From positions 1 through 64,000 of the forward strand of contig JAITXT010000028.1 in the NCBI GenBank assembly GCA_031284585.1: a stretch of DNA of 64,000 nt, written 5' to 3'. Positions 31,538 to 41,360 of the stretch are shown here, piece by piece. Numbering within the stretch: the first letter of the stretch is position 1; every line of letters starts with the position of its first letter. Source of the stretch: Acholeplasmatales bacterium. GTDB taxonomy: Bacteria; Bacillota_I; Bacilli_A; Acholeplasmatales; Acholeplasmataceae. A model generated the notes under the pieces. That model ran no database searches, had not been told where the DNA came from, and saw only the letters and a list, made by a program, of their open reading frames with translations. Position numbers and translations under genes: made by a program.

Positions 31538-31846
31538 ATGAAGTGTGAATATTGTGGTTCAAGCGTTAAAAATAGTGAAAAATTATCTAAGTGTCCATTT
31601 TGCGGTGCAAATCTAAAGATTGTTGAAAATCAGGTAGTAAATAATATTTCTAATCAAATTAATAATTTGTCTGAAAAACTTGGTGCAAACTTGAATAATT
31701 TTGTCCAAAACAATAGTGATCACAAACCGAGTAACGAGAAGAAAATTAAAATTAATGTTCCTTTTTTAATTGTTAGTCTTTTTTTTCCACCACTTCTTTT
31801 CTTCTATTTTATCTATATTATAGTACAATTTTCGAAAAATAAATAA
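31538..31846 (+). CDS. Zinc-ribbon membrane protein, second copy
   Basis: 102 residues. Residues 3-25 form a zinc ribbon (CEYCGSS...CPFCGAN), followed by an Asn/Gln-rich linker and a single C-terminal membrane helix (about 75-98). AAAGGAG precedes the start. Such membrane-anchored zinc ribbons are common in uncultured Firmicutes and have no known function. It is the last gene of the plus-strand run and converges with the endonuclease gene 8 nt away. Confidence 0.72.
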   Translation: MKCEYCGSSVKNSEKLSKCPFCGANLKIVENQVVNNISNQINNLSEKLGANLNNFVQNNSDHKPSNEKKIKINVPFLIVSLFFPPLLFFYFIYIIVQFSKNK

Positions 31847-31853
31847 TTATTTT

Positions 31854-33149
31854 CTAAATTTCTGATAATATAATACTAAAATATTCAGGATGATCAATAA
31901 AAGGGTTTCTATTGTGTTGATAATTATAAATGATATCATTTCTATGACGTTCGAAATCATCGACTGGATCTTCTATATTCCAAGCTAAAAGTACGCTTAA
32001 ATCACCTATGGCTGCGGATGACATTTGGTATGGGGAATAATTATTTAAGACATTTAAATTACTTTCAAGTTTTAAAAAATCATACATTACATACATGTAA
32101 AGAAGAATTCTTGCTACATCACCTTTATCATTTGCTCCTGGATAAAAGGCATTTGTGCCAACAGTATGTCCAATATATGGATTTAATTCATCATTTACAA
32201 AATATCTATCACTTCTTTTTTGATTTATAGTTGTACTATGTACACCACCAATTGCTCTTAGATTATGTAGATCTGACGCTTGATTTTTTCCACTTGATGT
32301 TACTCTATCCATTCCTAATCTAGAATTACACCAAACATGTTCTCTTTCAAAATTAGTTCCATTTTTCCAATCTCTTTCAAAATGTGTACCATCATATATT
32401 CCTAAAACATAGTCTTCTTTGTATGGTGTATCTGCTTCTATTAAGATAGCCCCTTTTCCTGCTTCGTTATAAGAATGCTTAATAAATCCACTTGTAAGTA
32501 ATTCTCTTAGGCTTGAAATATTTATAGATTCTAAATTAGAATAATAATTCCCGCTATATGATGGATAAGTATTGAGATTATTAGGTATTTCGACTAAGTC
32601 AACTTTTTCTAAAACATCTTCAAATAAATAAGCATATAGTTCTAAATCTTGATTGAAATCTAAGTAGGCTTTAGAATCATTATTGTACTCATTTCCATCT
32701 TTATCGAACCAGCGAATAGAAAATGAAGTACTATCATCAAAAAAGTCTTCAATTAAAGGAAAATTATCTCCAATACTTTCTCCTGCTTTTAATGATGCAT
32801 AGTAATCAAAATATGAAAGTGAAATATTTTTTTCATCTGTATCATATTCTAACAAACTTTCATCAATATAAATAAAGTAGACTTTTAGGGGAAGAAGATA
32901 CCAGATAGAGATTAAAGCAATCATTAGCATACCTAATATAATACTTGTTAGACCTAATTTTACTTTTTTCTTGCTCTTTTTTAGATTATTAAAAGTAATA
33001 GTACTATTTTTACTAGTATTTGAAGTCTTGTTAGTAGTACTTAAAGTCTTATTAGTAGTACTTAAAGTCTTATTAGTAGTTACTTTTTTTCCTACCTCAC
33101 TCTTATTTGATTTAAATTTTTCTTCTTTTTTAACTGGTTTCTTTTCCAT
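31854..33149 (-). CDS. Membrane-anchored endonuclease I (EndA/NucM family)
   Basis: 431 residues. A basic Ser/Thr/Lys-rich N-terminus (1-60) encoded by 21-bp tandem repeats precedes one membrane helix (about 66-88), so the rest is outside the cell. Residues 115-165 resemble an InlB-type (Listeria-Bacteroides) repeat ending in LELYAYL. The nuclease domain (about 200-430) carries the family's HNH-like core: REHVWCNS, then SDLHNLRAIGG and NQKRSD. It should cleave extracellular DNA, for nutrient use or uptake. The typical REHVWPxS proline is Cys here. Single-gene unit. Confidence 0.85.
   Translation of the reverse strand: MEKKPVKKEEKFKSNKSEVGKKVTTNKTLSTTNKTLSTTNKTSNTSKNSTITFNNLKKSKKKVKLGLTSIILGMLMIALISIWYLLPLKVYFIYIDESLLEYDTDEKNISLSYFDYYASLKAGESIGDNFPLIEDFFDDSTSFSIRWFDKDGNEYNNDSKAYLDFNQDLELYAYLFEDVLEKVDLVEIPNNLNTYPSYSGNYYSNLESINISSLRELLTSGFIKHSYNEAGKGAILIEADTPYKEDYVLGIYDGTHFERDWKNGTNFEREHVWCNSRLGMDRVTSSGKNQASDLHNLRAIGGVHSTTINQKRSDRYFVNDELNPYIGHTVGTNAFYPGANDKGDVARILLYMYVMYDFLKLESNLNVLNNYSPYQMSSAAIGDLSVLLAWNIEDPVDDFERHRNDIIYNYQHNRNPFIDHPEYFSIILSEI
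33023..33085. repeat. Three 21-bp tandem repeats inside the endonuclease gene
   Basis: Units at 33023-33043, 33044-33064 and 33065-33085 share AAGTCTTRTTAGTAGT. They encode seven-residue repeats (TTNKTLS) of the cytoplasmic N-terminal tail. The length is a multiple of three, so copy-number change keeps frame. Confidence 0.85.
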
Positions 33150-33282
33150 ACAAGCTCCTTACTATTTTATTAATTATAACTTTTTTAATGAAATTCACAT
33201 TGAAAAATTCAAAATATGTTAATTATTTAAATATATAATTTTATTCTTATTCTAAACGAGTAAATAGAAAGACAAGAAAAAT

Positions 33283-35538
33283 TTATTTTAAGAATTCTGG
33301 AACTAAATTTTTGTATATCGCGACAGTTTTTTTATCATTATTGATATAGGCAACTAAATACTTTGTTATGTTATTATTATCAAGATAAGTACCAATAGCC
33401 CTAATAGGGAGATTAATAGCATATTCATAGAACAATTCTTTGATAGTATCATCGATAGAATGAATAAAATCATATAACTTAATATAAATTCTCTTTGCTC
33501 TAATATTATCTAGTTCATTTAATTTTGAAATTGGAAAATCTTGATCTACTTTTTCTTTTGTCTTCCTTAAAGTTGGAAAATTAACTTTATTATTTTGGAA
33601 AATATATGATTTAAGTTCTATTGGTTCTGAAAAATAAGAGTAGATCGAATTTTTTCCAAGTGAAATAGTGTATTTACCACTTTTAACTATATAGTTTGCA
33701 TAAGAAAGAGAATATTCAATTAAATTAAGATAAGGAATAAGGATTTTTATATCTTTTACTTCAAGGGTATCTAGGGTTATTTTAGAAAAATAAATTAGTC
33801 GTTTGTAGTTATTCTCATCTTCTAGATATATTTGTATAATATCTGATATTTTAAGATTAGTAGTATTTGAAACGCTAATTGTAATTTCTAGAGGAAAATC
33901 ATTTTCATTTCTACTCACTACTTTAAATCCTAGGTATTTAATTTCATTGTATTTCAAACCATAACCAAAAGGGAATAACAATTCTTCTTTATGATTAGTA
34001 TAGTACCTATAACCACTAAAGATATTTTCACTATAATTATTAGTAAAAATATCATTTTGTGAATCTTTTAAATAACTCTCAAAGTTATTCTTACTATATG
34101 ATTCTGCTAACCTTCCTTGAAAATCATTTTTTCCTGTTATTAAACTAAATAGGGCACTTGAGCCAAATGATCCTGAAAAATGTTTAAGGATAACTCCTCT
34201 CACTTTATCAATCCAAGGAATTAAAATACTTGAACCAATCTCTAAGACAACTATTACTTTATTGCTATACTTAGTTACCTCATCTATTAATAGTGTCATG
34301 TTTTGGGGGAGGTTCTTATCTTTTCTATCTACAGCTTCCGTTTCTATGATACTTGAAACAAATACAATGGAGATATCGCCATTAGAAGCCAAATCTTTAA
34401 TATTATCAAAGGTTGAATTAATTGTATAATCCTCATTTAATGCGGGAATATATTTAAACTTTATTTTATTTTTTTCTAATATTTCTATGAAGTTATCACT
34501 ATATCTTGGATTAACTTTACTTGATCCGTAACCTTGAATGACTGGATGCTCTGCATTAATTCCAAATATATTAATTGAATTACTTAAGTTAAGTGGCAGA
34601 ATATTAGATTCATTTTTTAAGAGTACCATGGAAGAAAGAGATGCTTCAAAAGAAATTCTATCTATAAATTTATAGTTAGCTTTTCTTTTCTTAAAATCGC
34701 ATTTTTCTGCTAAAGTTAAGAGTTTAGTAATTCTTTTATCTATTAATTTTTCTTTTATTTTATTTGCTTCAATTTTATTAAGAATATCTATCCTAGTTTC
34801 TAAACATTTTCCAGGCATTTCTAGATTTAGTCCTGCTTGAAATGATTTTATTGAACTTGAGGTAGCATTCCAATCCGAAATAAATAAACCTTTGAAATCA
34901 AAATTCTTTTTTGCGATATCAATTAACTTTTTATTTTCCGTAGCATAGATTCCATTAACCTTATTATAAGATAGCATTAATCCCTCTGGTTTTTTCCTTA
35001 ATGCGTAAAAAAATGGTTTTAAATATAGTTCCATAGCTGAATATTCATCAATATTACTAGATGCAGTTGTTCTATAATTTTCTTGATTATTTAAAGCAAA
35101 GTGTTTTAAAGTTGCAAATACTTTTGCTCTATGCAATCCTTCAATAAACTTAGATCCCATTAAGCCATTTAAAAGGGAGTCTTCACTAAAGTATTCAAAA
35201 TTTCTACCACAAAGTGGGGTTCTTTTAATATTAACTCCAGGTGCTAGGATCATATTGGTTCCAAACTCTTTTGCTTCAGTTCCGATGGAATAGGCAACTT
35301 TTTCGACTAAATCTAAATCAAAAGTAGAGGCAAGAGCGGAAGGAGATGGATATGACATAGATTTTATTTTTTTATTATCTTCATAGGCTACAAGACCACA
35401 AGGACCATCAGATACTAAAAGTGAAGAAATATTAAATCTCTCTATCTTAGAAGTGGTCCAAGTTGAATCACCGAATAAAAGAGATACTTTTTCATGAATA
35501 GTAAGATTATTTAGTAACTCTCTAGTCTTTTTCGTCAT
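33283..35538 (-). CDS. Glycoside hydrolase family 3 beta-glucosidase-like
   Basis: 751 residues, no signal peptide, so intracellular. The GH3 TIM-barrel has NILAPGVNIKRTPLCGRNFEYFSEDS (binding region, written here only in part: APGVNIKRTPLCGRN), then TLKHFALNNQE, and the nucleophile aspartate in FISDWNAT (about residue 216). The alpha/beta sandwich follows, and a fibronectin III-like domain in the C-terminal third (SVSNTTNLKISDIIQIYL). It should release terminal beta-linked sugars. It overlaps the MBL hydrolase gene by 17 nt and ends the sugar operon. Confidence 0.9.
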   Translation of the reverse strand: MTKKTRELLNNLTIHEKVSLLFGDSTWTTSKIERFNISSLLVSDGPCGLVAYEDNKKIKSMSYPSPSALASTFDLDLVEKVAYSIGTEAKEFGTNMILAPGVNIKRTPLCGRNFEYFSEDSLLNGLMGSKFIEGLHRAKVFATLKHFALNNQENYRTTASSNIDEYSAMELYLKPFFYALRKKPEGLMLSYNKVNGIYATENKKLIDIAKKNFDFKGLFISDWNATSSSIKSFQAGLNLEMPGKCLETRIDILNKIEANKIKEKLIDKRITKLLTLAEKCDFKKRKANYKFIDRISFEASLSSMVLLKNESNILPLNLSNSINIFGINAEHPVIQGYGSSKVNPRYSDNFIEILEKNKIKFKYIPALNEDYTINSTFDNIKDLASNGDISIVFVSSIIETEAVDRKDKNLPQNMTLLIDEVTKYSNKVIVVLEIGSSILIPWIDKVRGVILKHFSGSFGSSALFSLITGKNDFQGRLAESYSKNNFESYLKDSQNDIFTNNYSENIFSGYRYYTNHKEELLFPFGYGLKYNEIKYLGFKVVSRNENDFPLEITISVSNTTNLKISDIIQIYLEDENNYKRLIYFSKITLDTLEVKDIKILIPYLNLIEYSLSYANYIVKSGKYTISLGKNSIYSYFSEPIELKSYIFQNNKVNFPTLRKTKEKVDQDFPISKLNELDNIRAKRIYIKLYDFIHSIDDTIKELFYEYAINLPIRAIGTYLDNNNITKYLVAYINNDKKTVAIYKNLVPEFLK

Positions 35539-36430
35539 TTTGCAAAATATCTATTGCTTCTTTAATCGAATTAAAAGTTTTATTAGCGGTATTTTTGATA
35601 TTTTTAACTATTTTTTGAGTTTTATCATTGATTGCTAAATTAATAGAATCTTCTAATTTTAATTTAGAATAATCTACTTTTGCAAAAATTTTAACATTTT
35701 TGTAATTAGATACCCTTGAAATTCCTATTTCGTCTAAGTATAATTCTCCCTTTTTAAGAATTGCATCTTTAGCAGCATTAATATAATTATCAATTATATC
35801 CTTTTTAGTATCAGTTGAATGATGTCCTGGGTATATATATTCAAACTTATCTCGGTAATTATCTAATTTTTCCATGGAAGAAAGGAATATTTCTGGTGTT
35901 AGAGAATAATCTAAATTAAGGAGAACTAAGATTGGAACTAAAGTGTCACCACCATAAATTGTTTTTGAACCTTCATCTAAAAGACAAATTGATCCAGGAG
36001 TATGTCCTGGAGTATGTATAACCTTGATGGATCTATCTCCTAATTCAAATACTTTGGTATCATCAATAGTAATAAGATTACTTTCAATCGGTTTTTTAAG
36101 TTTTTTAGCAAATAAGCTTAAAGGAAATTTAATTTTCGATATAAAATATTTTCTAAAAATACTTGAATTTTGAAAATTATAAACATCAACATCTTTTTCA
36201 TGAATATGAACTTCTTTAAAGTAAGAATTAGAACCGATATGATCGATATGACCATGAGTATTAACCACAATTATTTCCTTATCAGTTATTTTTTTAACAA
36301 TTTTAGAAATATTTTTTAATCCAATACCCGTATCAATAAGTAAGGCTTTTTTCTTTCCAATTAATAAATAACAGAAACAGACATCTTTAATTAAGTAAGT
36401 ATTCTCATTTAATTTAATAACATTTTTCAT
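35522..36430 (-). CDS. Metallo-beta-lactamase-fold hydrolase
   Basis: 302 residues. The metal motif is intact: NTHGHIDHIG (HxHxDH, about 58-66), then HTPGHTPGS (about 136-144), an aspartate in YGGDT, and the last histidine in YPGHHSTD (about 200). The C-terminal 80 residues are helical and lysine-rich. Members hydrolyse thioesters, lactones or phosphodiesters; the substrate is unknown. Being placed in a sugar operon and overlapping the GH3 gene by 17 nt, it may detoxify or process a metabolite of the same pathway. Confidence 0.85.
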   Translation of the reverse strand: MKNVIKLNENTYLIKDVCFCYLLIGKKKALLIDTGIGLKNISKIVKKITDKEIIVVNTHGHIDHIGSNSYFKEVHIHEKDVDVYNFQNSSIFRKYFISKIKFPLSLFAKKLKKPIESNLITIDDTKVFELGDRSIKVIHTPGHTPGSICLLDEGSKTIYGGDTLVPILVLLNLDYSLTPEIFLSSMEKLDNYRDKFEYIYPGHHSTDTKKDIIDNYINAAKDAILKKGELYLDEIGISRVSNYKNVKIFAKVDYSKLKLEDSINLAINDKTQKIVKNIKNTANKTFNSIKEAIDILQNDEKD

Positions 36431-36546
36431 TTTTTTATCTTCCTTTATTTTCTTTAATTATACTCTTTTTTTAGTTTTTAATAATAATAAATATATATTT
36501 TCTAATAATTATGATTGAATAAGTAATATTTAGAAATTTTAGAAAA

Positions 36547-37332
36547 TTAGAGTTTTCCTTCTTCAATTGTTTTAAGAATAGTATTGTAGGAAAAAGGAAT
36601 TGCTTCACTATATTTAATAGATTTAATTTGACAATTATTAAATAGAATTCGCTTAATTAGTTTTGAGGAAAACATTTTTGTTTCTCTAGCTCTATTTTTA
36701 GCAACTACGCTTCCTTTAACATTAGTATTTCCAGTGAGCCGCATTTCTTTGGTATTAAGAGATGGATGAATCACAAAAAAGTATTGATTATCAGGTAAAT
36801 TTCCCAAATCATTAAAGATATCTGAACTTCCTTTTATTGAAGGAAGATTATAATAATATTTATGATTAATCAAACTATTTTCTAAACAATATTTATCAAG
36901 TTCTTCACTTAGTCCTTCAATATATATCTCTGGTAACATATGGGTATCTAAATAAGAAATTTTATATCCAATATCGATTAGTTTTTTATGTTGCATTTTA
37001 ATTTCATTTAGAATTATTTTAATTGTATCACTCTTTTTAGTAAAGTTATTAAAGTCACTTAAAAAGTAATTATTATCATCAACTAAATTAGATGATTTAT
37101 CTATTTTAGATATTGGACCCCATTTTACAAAATCCCATTCAGAATTTATAGTTACATGTAATCCAAAACAAATATCCATTCCTTTTGTTAAATTATAAAA
37201 ATCTGCTATATAGGGAGTACAAGCCATTAACGACACATTTTTAACTATTTTATTTTTGATTACTTTATAAATTGCTTTGTTGGCAGATAAAGATGAACCT
37301 GCATCATCTGCTCTAAAAATAAAAGTTTTCAT
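36547..37332 (-). CDS. ChbG/YdjC-like carbohydrate deacetylase
   Basis: 261 residues. The YdjC fold begins with a metal-binding RADDAGSS (about 7-14), followed by FGLHVTINSEW (His about 59) and YLDTHMLPE (His about 127). Known members remove acetyl groups from chitobiose or diacetylated sugars inside the cell. No signal peptide. It overlaps the esterase gene by 4 nt. In this locus it suggests the imported oligosaccharide may carry acetyl groups or N-acetylated sugars. Confidence 0.85.
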   Translation of the reverse strand: MKTFIFRADDAGSSLSANKAIYKVIKNKIVKNVSLMACTPYIADFYNLTKGMDICFGLHVTINSEWDFVKWGPISKIDKSSNLVDDNNYFLSDFNNFTKKSDTIKIILNEIKMQHKKLIDIGYKISYLDTHMLPEIYIEGLSEELDKYCLENSLINHKYYYNLPSIKGSSDIFNDLGNLPDNQYFFVIHPSLNTKEMRLTGNTNVKGSVVAKNRARETKMFSSKLIKRILFNNCQIKSIKYSEAIPFSYNTILKTIEEGKL

Positions 37333-38204
37333 TGGATGTGATTTTCAAAAAAGTCAAGATATCCGTTAATTGATTCATCAAGGAAAAAATGCTTAGTTGC
37401 TCCCATATGATAACCTTCTTCTAAAATGTCTAGTACAACTTCTGTTTTCTTACTTAAAAGGGTTGCATAAGCAGACCAATCGCTACAATTAATAATTGGA
37501 TCTAGTCTTCCTAATTGAAAATAGAATGGAGGAATTTTATCTTGTAAATAATAACTTAAATCACAGTTGTAAAAGTTGTCTTTATTCTTTGGAATATATC
37601 CTAAATAATCTTTAAACATCTTTCTTAGAACTAGTCCTACAAGAGGACGTTTATGATAACGTAACCAGATTGGGTAACAATCAATTACAGGACATAGCGC
37701 CGCAACCCCTCTAATAGTAAATTCTGGATTATTTGCATTTTTTGCACCTAGAATAGAAGATAGTGATCCGCCAGCACTTGCTCCGTAAATGAAAATATTA
37801 TTAACATCAATTTTATATTTATCTTTGTTTTTTATTAAATATTCTAATGCTAAATCACAATCTTCAATTTGACTAGGACATTTAAACTTAGGAGCTAAAC
37901 CATATTCAATAGATATCATCATATAACCTCTTTCAATCCAAAAGAATCCAGGGTATATTCCCCAATCTCTTTTTTGCATATGACTAAATCCTCCACCATG
38001 AATATGGATTAAAAGTGGATATTTATCTAAGTTTTTATTATTTGGATAATAGATATCTAAAATTTGATGTGGTTTAGAACCGTAAGGAACATCAAATAAT
38101 TTATTTTCTATCCAATCTGTTTTTGGTTCTGGAATATTAGGAGTTAAATCCATATATTTTTCACTAAAATTCGCATCTTTCATATGTTGTTTTTTACGTT
38201 TCAT
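37329..38204 (-). CDS. Alpha/beta-hydrolase (hormone-sensitive-lipase-like esterase)
   Basis: 291 residues, cytoplasmic. The HGGG oxyanion motif is IHGGGFSHM (about 68-76), the nucleophile elbow GASAGGSL (about 140-147), the acid in LGRLDPII and the histidine in EEGYHMG. This is the HSL/BD-FAE carbohydrate esterase type. It overlaps both neighbours (ATGA-type), so it belongs to the sugar operon, where deacylation of oligosaccharides would be a fitting role alongside the ChbG-like deacetylase. Confidence 0.85.
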   Translation of the reverse strand: MKRKKQHMKDANFSEKYMDLTPNIPEPKTDWIENKLFDVPYGSKPHQILDIYYPNNKNLDKYPLLIHIHGGGFSHMQKRDWGIYPGFFWIERGYMMISIEYGLAPKFKCPSQIEDCDLALEYLIKNKDKYKIDVNNIFIYGASAGGSLSSILGAKNANNPEFTIRGVAALCPVIDCYPIWLRYHKRPLVGLVLRKMFKDYLGYIPKNKDNFYNCDLSYYLQDKIPPFYFQLGRLDPIINCSDWSAYATLLSKKTEVVLDILEEGYHMGATKHFFLDESINGYLDFFENHIQ

Positions 38205-39676
38205 TTCTGTGCCTCACTGTATTTACCTTTAAGTAATACTTCTGCTTCTTCTCTTCCAATTTCTCCATGATTGCATTTAGTCATTATTTGAACATCTTTA
38301 TCTCTTAGTTTATAAAATCTAAACAAAAATACTCCCAGGATTGCTCCAATACAAGGTATAAGAGTAAATAGTAACCAAACACCCGTTTCAACTGATTTTG
38401 GTTGTTCTATTTCAAACCAATCTAGGTTTGGATCAGTTTTAAAATTCATAATTTGAAGAGATACAGTTACGATTGCTGCTTGAAGTGCAGAAATTAGTTT
38501 TGCACTAAATGTTTGAATAGAATAACTAACACCTTCAGCCCTAACTCCTTTTGCATAATGACCATACTCAATTATATCTGCAGTAAACCCATATGCCATC
38601 AAAGAAATACCTACAAAAAAGATTCCTCTTATTATCGTCATGATAAAGAAAGCAGTTAGATTTGTATATCCAATAAAATATGCTAAGATAGAAGTAACTA
38701 TTGTACCAATATTAAAGAAGATAAATAAACGAAATTTATCAAACTTTTTAGCAAAATAAGGAATAAAGAAAGGGACCACAAAGATAGGTGCTATGGTTGC
38801 TAACATAGCATAGGTTAAAAGGCTAGGATCTTTTAAAACATATCTTGATAAATAGACAACAACTCCTTGAATAGTGGAAGTCCCAAAACTTATTAAAAGA
38901 GCAAAATAATAAATGATTAGATATTTATTTCTGGCAAGTGCTTGAAATATATCTTTAAATTTTGTTTTTTCTTTTTGATTTGGTAAAAATCTTTCTTTAC
39001 CATTAAATGGTAACCAAACACTAAAGACAAAATATAATCCCGCAAATATAATACCTAAGTAGATATAGTCCCAATGTAGAACTTCATGTAAAAGTTGAAA
39101 TATCAAGAAAGCTAATAATAAACCAATTCCACTAAAGAATCCAGATCTTGAAAAGATGTAGGTCCTTTCCTCAACTATATTTGTACAAGAAAGAGTAAGT
39201 CCAAATAAAGGGATATCTGTAAAAGTAAATACACCTTCAACAAGCACATAAAAGGCCACGATATATACTACTTTAATAGGAGTTGGCCAGTTAGGCTGAA
39301 GGGCGAAAAACATGATAAGGAGAACAGGAAGAGCAAAAACTCCAAGTTTCAACCAAGGAATGTATTTTCCACTTTTGAATTTTGATCTTTCAATTACAAT
39401 TCCACCTAGTGGATCATTTACTGCATCCCAGACTTTAGTAATTATTAAAATAATAGTAACCATCCATGGTTCGAAACCATTATCTGTGAAAAATGGACTT
39501 ATTAACGAAGCACCAAACGCTGTATTAAAAATAAATCCACCAATTCCGTGAGAATAGTATGAATAACGTTCTTTTTTCTTTACATAGAATCCTCTTTTGT
39601 CTTTTTCGTATAATTTCTCATTTTTCGGATCGACTAATGAAGAATTATCATTTCTTTCTACTAATTCATTTTCCAT
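38201..39676 (-). CDS. GPH-family sugar:cation symporter
   Basis: 491 residues with about twelve membrane helices. The loop VWDAVNDPLGGIVIERSKFK (about 85-104) with the Asp/Pro/Gly and the following GKYIPWLKLG is the signature of the glycoside-pentoside-hexuronide (MelB/XynP) family of the MFS fold. It should import an oligosaccharide or glycoside with Na or H. In the same operon as GH3, GH13, deacetylase and esterase, so it is the likely uptake route for the locus. The N-terminus (1-35) is polar and longer than MelB. Confidence 0.9.
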   Translation of the reverse strand: MENELVERNDNSSLVDPKNEKLYEKDKRGFYVKKKERYSYYSHGIGGFIFNTAFGASLISPFFTDNGFEPWMVTIILIITKVWDAVNDPLGGIVIERSKFKSGKYIPWLKLGVFALPVLLIMFFALQPNWPTPIKVVYIVAFYVLVEGVFTFTDIPLFGLTLSCTNIVEERTYIFSRSGFFSGIGLLLAFLIFQLLHEVLHWDYIYLGIIFAGLYFVFSVWLPFNGKERFLPNQKEKTKFKDIFQALARNKYLIIYYFALLISFGTSTIQGVVVYLSRYVLKDPSLLTYAMLATIAPIFVVPFFIPYFAKKFDKFRLFIFFNIGTIVTSILAYFIGYTNLTAFFIMTIIRGIFFVGISLMAYGFTADIIEYGHYAKGVRAEGVSYSIQTFSAKLISALQAAIVTVSLQIMNFKTDPNLDWFEIEQPKSVETGVWLLFTLIPCIGAILGVFLFRFYKLRDKDVQIMTKCNHGEIGREEAEVLLKGKYSEAQK

Positions 39677-39693
39677 TTTTTCCCTCTCCTTTT

Positions 39694-41274
39694 TTATTTT
39701 ACTTGAATGATTCTTACCTCATAGGGTTTTAATTTAGAATTATCATTCACTTGATAATTAGAAAATATGATGTTATTATTTTTTAAATCTATACTTATAA
39801 TTTCCTTTGAATAATTAAATACACACATAATTTGATGAGATTTATAGATTCTATTATAAATTATTAATGGCAATGAAACATTTATAAATTTAACCTTCCC
39901 AAATTTTAAGGGAAGATTGCGACGTTTTAAGTTAATAATTTTTTTAAAATAACTTAAGATCGAACTCTGATCTTTTTCAAATTTACTAACATTTATTTTA
40001 AGGTAATTAGGGTTTATTACAGACCAAGGAGTATTTTTAGTAAATCCAGCATTTAGTGAATCATCCCAGTGCATAGGGGTTCTTCCATGATCACGAGCTT
40101 TAAGATTTATGTAACTCAATATTTCTTTTTTATCTTTGAAACTAGCAAAAATATTTTTTGACTCAATATCTATTAATTCTTCTCCTGATTTGAAATTGTA
40201 GTTAGTCATCCCTATCTCATCACCTTGAAAACAAAATATAGTCCCCTTTAAAAGATAAACTAAACTTAAAATTAAAGAATTTGAGTAAAAAGGGATATCT
40301 TTATCTGCAAATCTTGAAGTGTATCTTGGTTGATCATGATTATCTAAAAACAAAGTGTAAGGTCTCTTTGAATCATGGATTAAGGAATTAAATTTTAAGA
40401 CCTCTTTGATCTCTTTAACTGTTACTAATCTGTTGTTCCACTTATAGGTCTCACTGCCGTCAGTATTCATTAAATCAAAAGTAAAGACAAAATCTAAATA
40501 TTTATAGTATTTTAAAGATTTCTTGGGAGTTAATCCACTACCTTCACCTATACTTATCGCCCCATATTTTTTTAAAAGAGTACTAATTTCTTTTAAATAC
40601 TTAAAAATATTTTTTCCGTTTGCGATATTTTTAAAATCACTATATAATGATTCATTTATTTCATAATCAATAAATTTTTTAGGTTTTGAAATTAAGCTTA
40701 TAACATCAAACCTAAAACCATCTACTCCCATTTTCAAATAATACTCTAATATATCAAGTATTTCATTTCTTAAGTTTTTAGAATTATAATTAAAATCTAC
40801 TTGATATTTAGAAAATAAGCCAAGATAATATTCCCCGTTTACTTCATGCCAAGCAGAACCACCAAATTGAGAACCTAAGTTGTTTAAAGGTTTATCGGCA
40901 AAAAAGAAATATTCACGGTACTTAGAATCCTTATTTTCTAAAGCTTCAAGAAAATATTTATTTTTATCTGAAGTATGGTTTAATACAAAATCAAGAATTA
41001 TTTTAATGTCTAATTCATGAGCCTTTTTGATTAATTTTATTAAATCATCCATGGTTCCGTATTCTTTATTTATTTTATAGTAATCACTAACATCATAACC
41101 TAAATCTTTATTTGGAGATTCAAAAATAGGACTTAACCAGACATGAGTTACTCCTAAATTTTTTAAATAGTCTAACTTAGAAATTACACCATTTAAATCA
41201 CCAATTCCGTCATCATTACTGTCCATAAAGCTTCGTACATAAATTTCGTAAACCAAATAATCTAATTTATTCAA
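39694..41274 (-). CDS. GH13 alpha-glucosidase (oligo-1,6-glucosidase-like)
   Basis: 526 residues, cytoplasmic. The (beta/alpha)8 barrel of GH13 subfamily 31 type is seen: LSPIFESPNKDLGYDVSDY, FVLNHTS, the nucleophile aspartate in GFRFDVISL, the acid glutamate in SIGEGSG and the stabilising aspartate in FLDNHDQPR. It cleaves terminal alpha-1,6 or alpha-1,4 glucose. It is the first gene of the sugar operon; a promoter for it should lie in the 86-nt gap to the AraC gene, but none is strong. Confidence 0.92.
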   Translation of the reverse strand: MNKLDYLVYEIYVRSFMDSNDDGIGDLNGVISKLDYLKNLGVTHVWLSPIFESPNKDLGYDVSDYYKINKEYGTMDDLIKLIKKAHELDIKIILDFVLNHTSDKNKYFLEALENKDSKYREYFFFADKPLNNLGSQFGGSAWHEVNGEYYLGLFSKYQVDFNYNSKNLRNEILDILEYYLKMGVDGFRFDVISLISKPKKFIDYEINESLYSDFKNIANGKNIFKYLKEISTLLKKYGAISIGEGSGLTPKKSLKYYKYLDFVFTFDLMNTDGSETYKWNNRLVTVKEIKEVLKFNSLIHDSKRPYTLFLDNHDQPRYTSRFADKDIPFYSNSLILSLVYLLKGTIFCFQGDEIGMTNYNFKSGEELIDIESKNIFASFKDKKEILSYINLKARDHGRTPMHWDDSLNAGFTKNTPWSVINPNYLKINVSKFEKDQSSILSYFKKIINLKRRNLPLKFGKVKFINVSLPLIIYNRIYKSHQIMCVFNYSKEIISIDLKNNNIIFSNYQVNDNSKLKPYEVRIIQVK

Positions 41275-41360
41275 AATATAAACATCCTTATATAATAATA
41301 TTATATCAATAAATTTGAAATTACAGTAATATTTTTTTATTGTTTAATAATAAAATTTAT

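Noticed and set aside
31820-31860. Terminator between the zinc-ribbon gene and the endonuclease gene
   Set aside because: Only a 7-bp all-A/T stem overlapping the stop codon. Too weak to claim in such AT-rich DNA.
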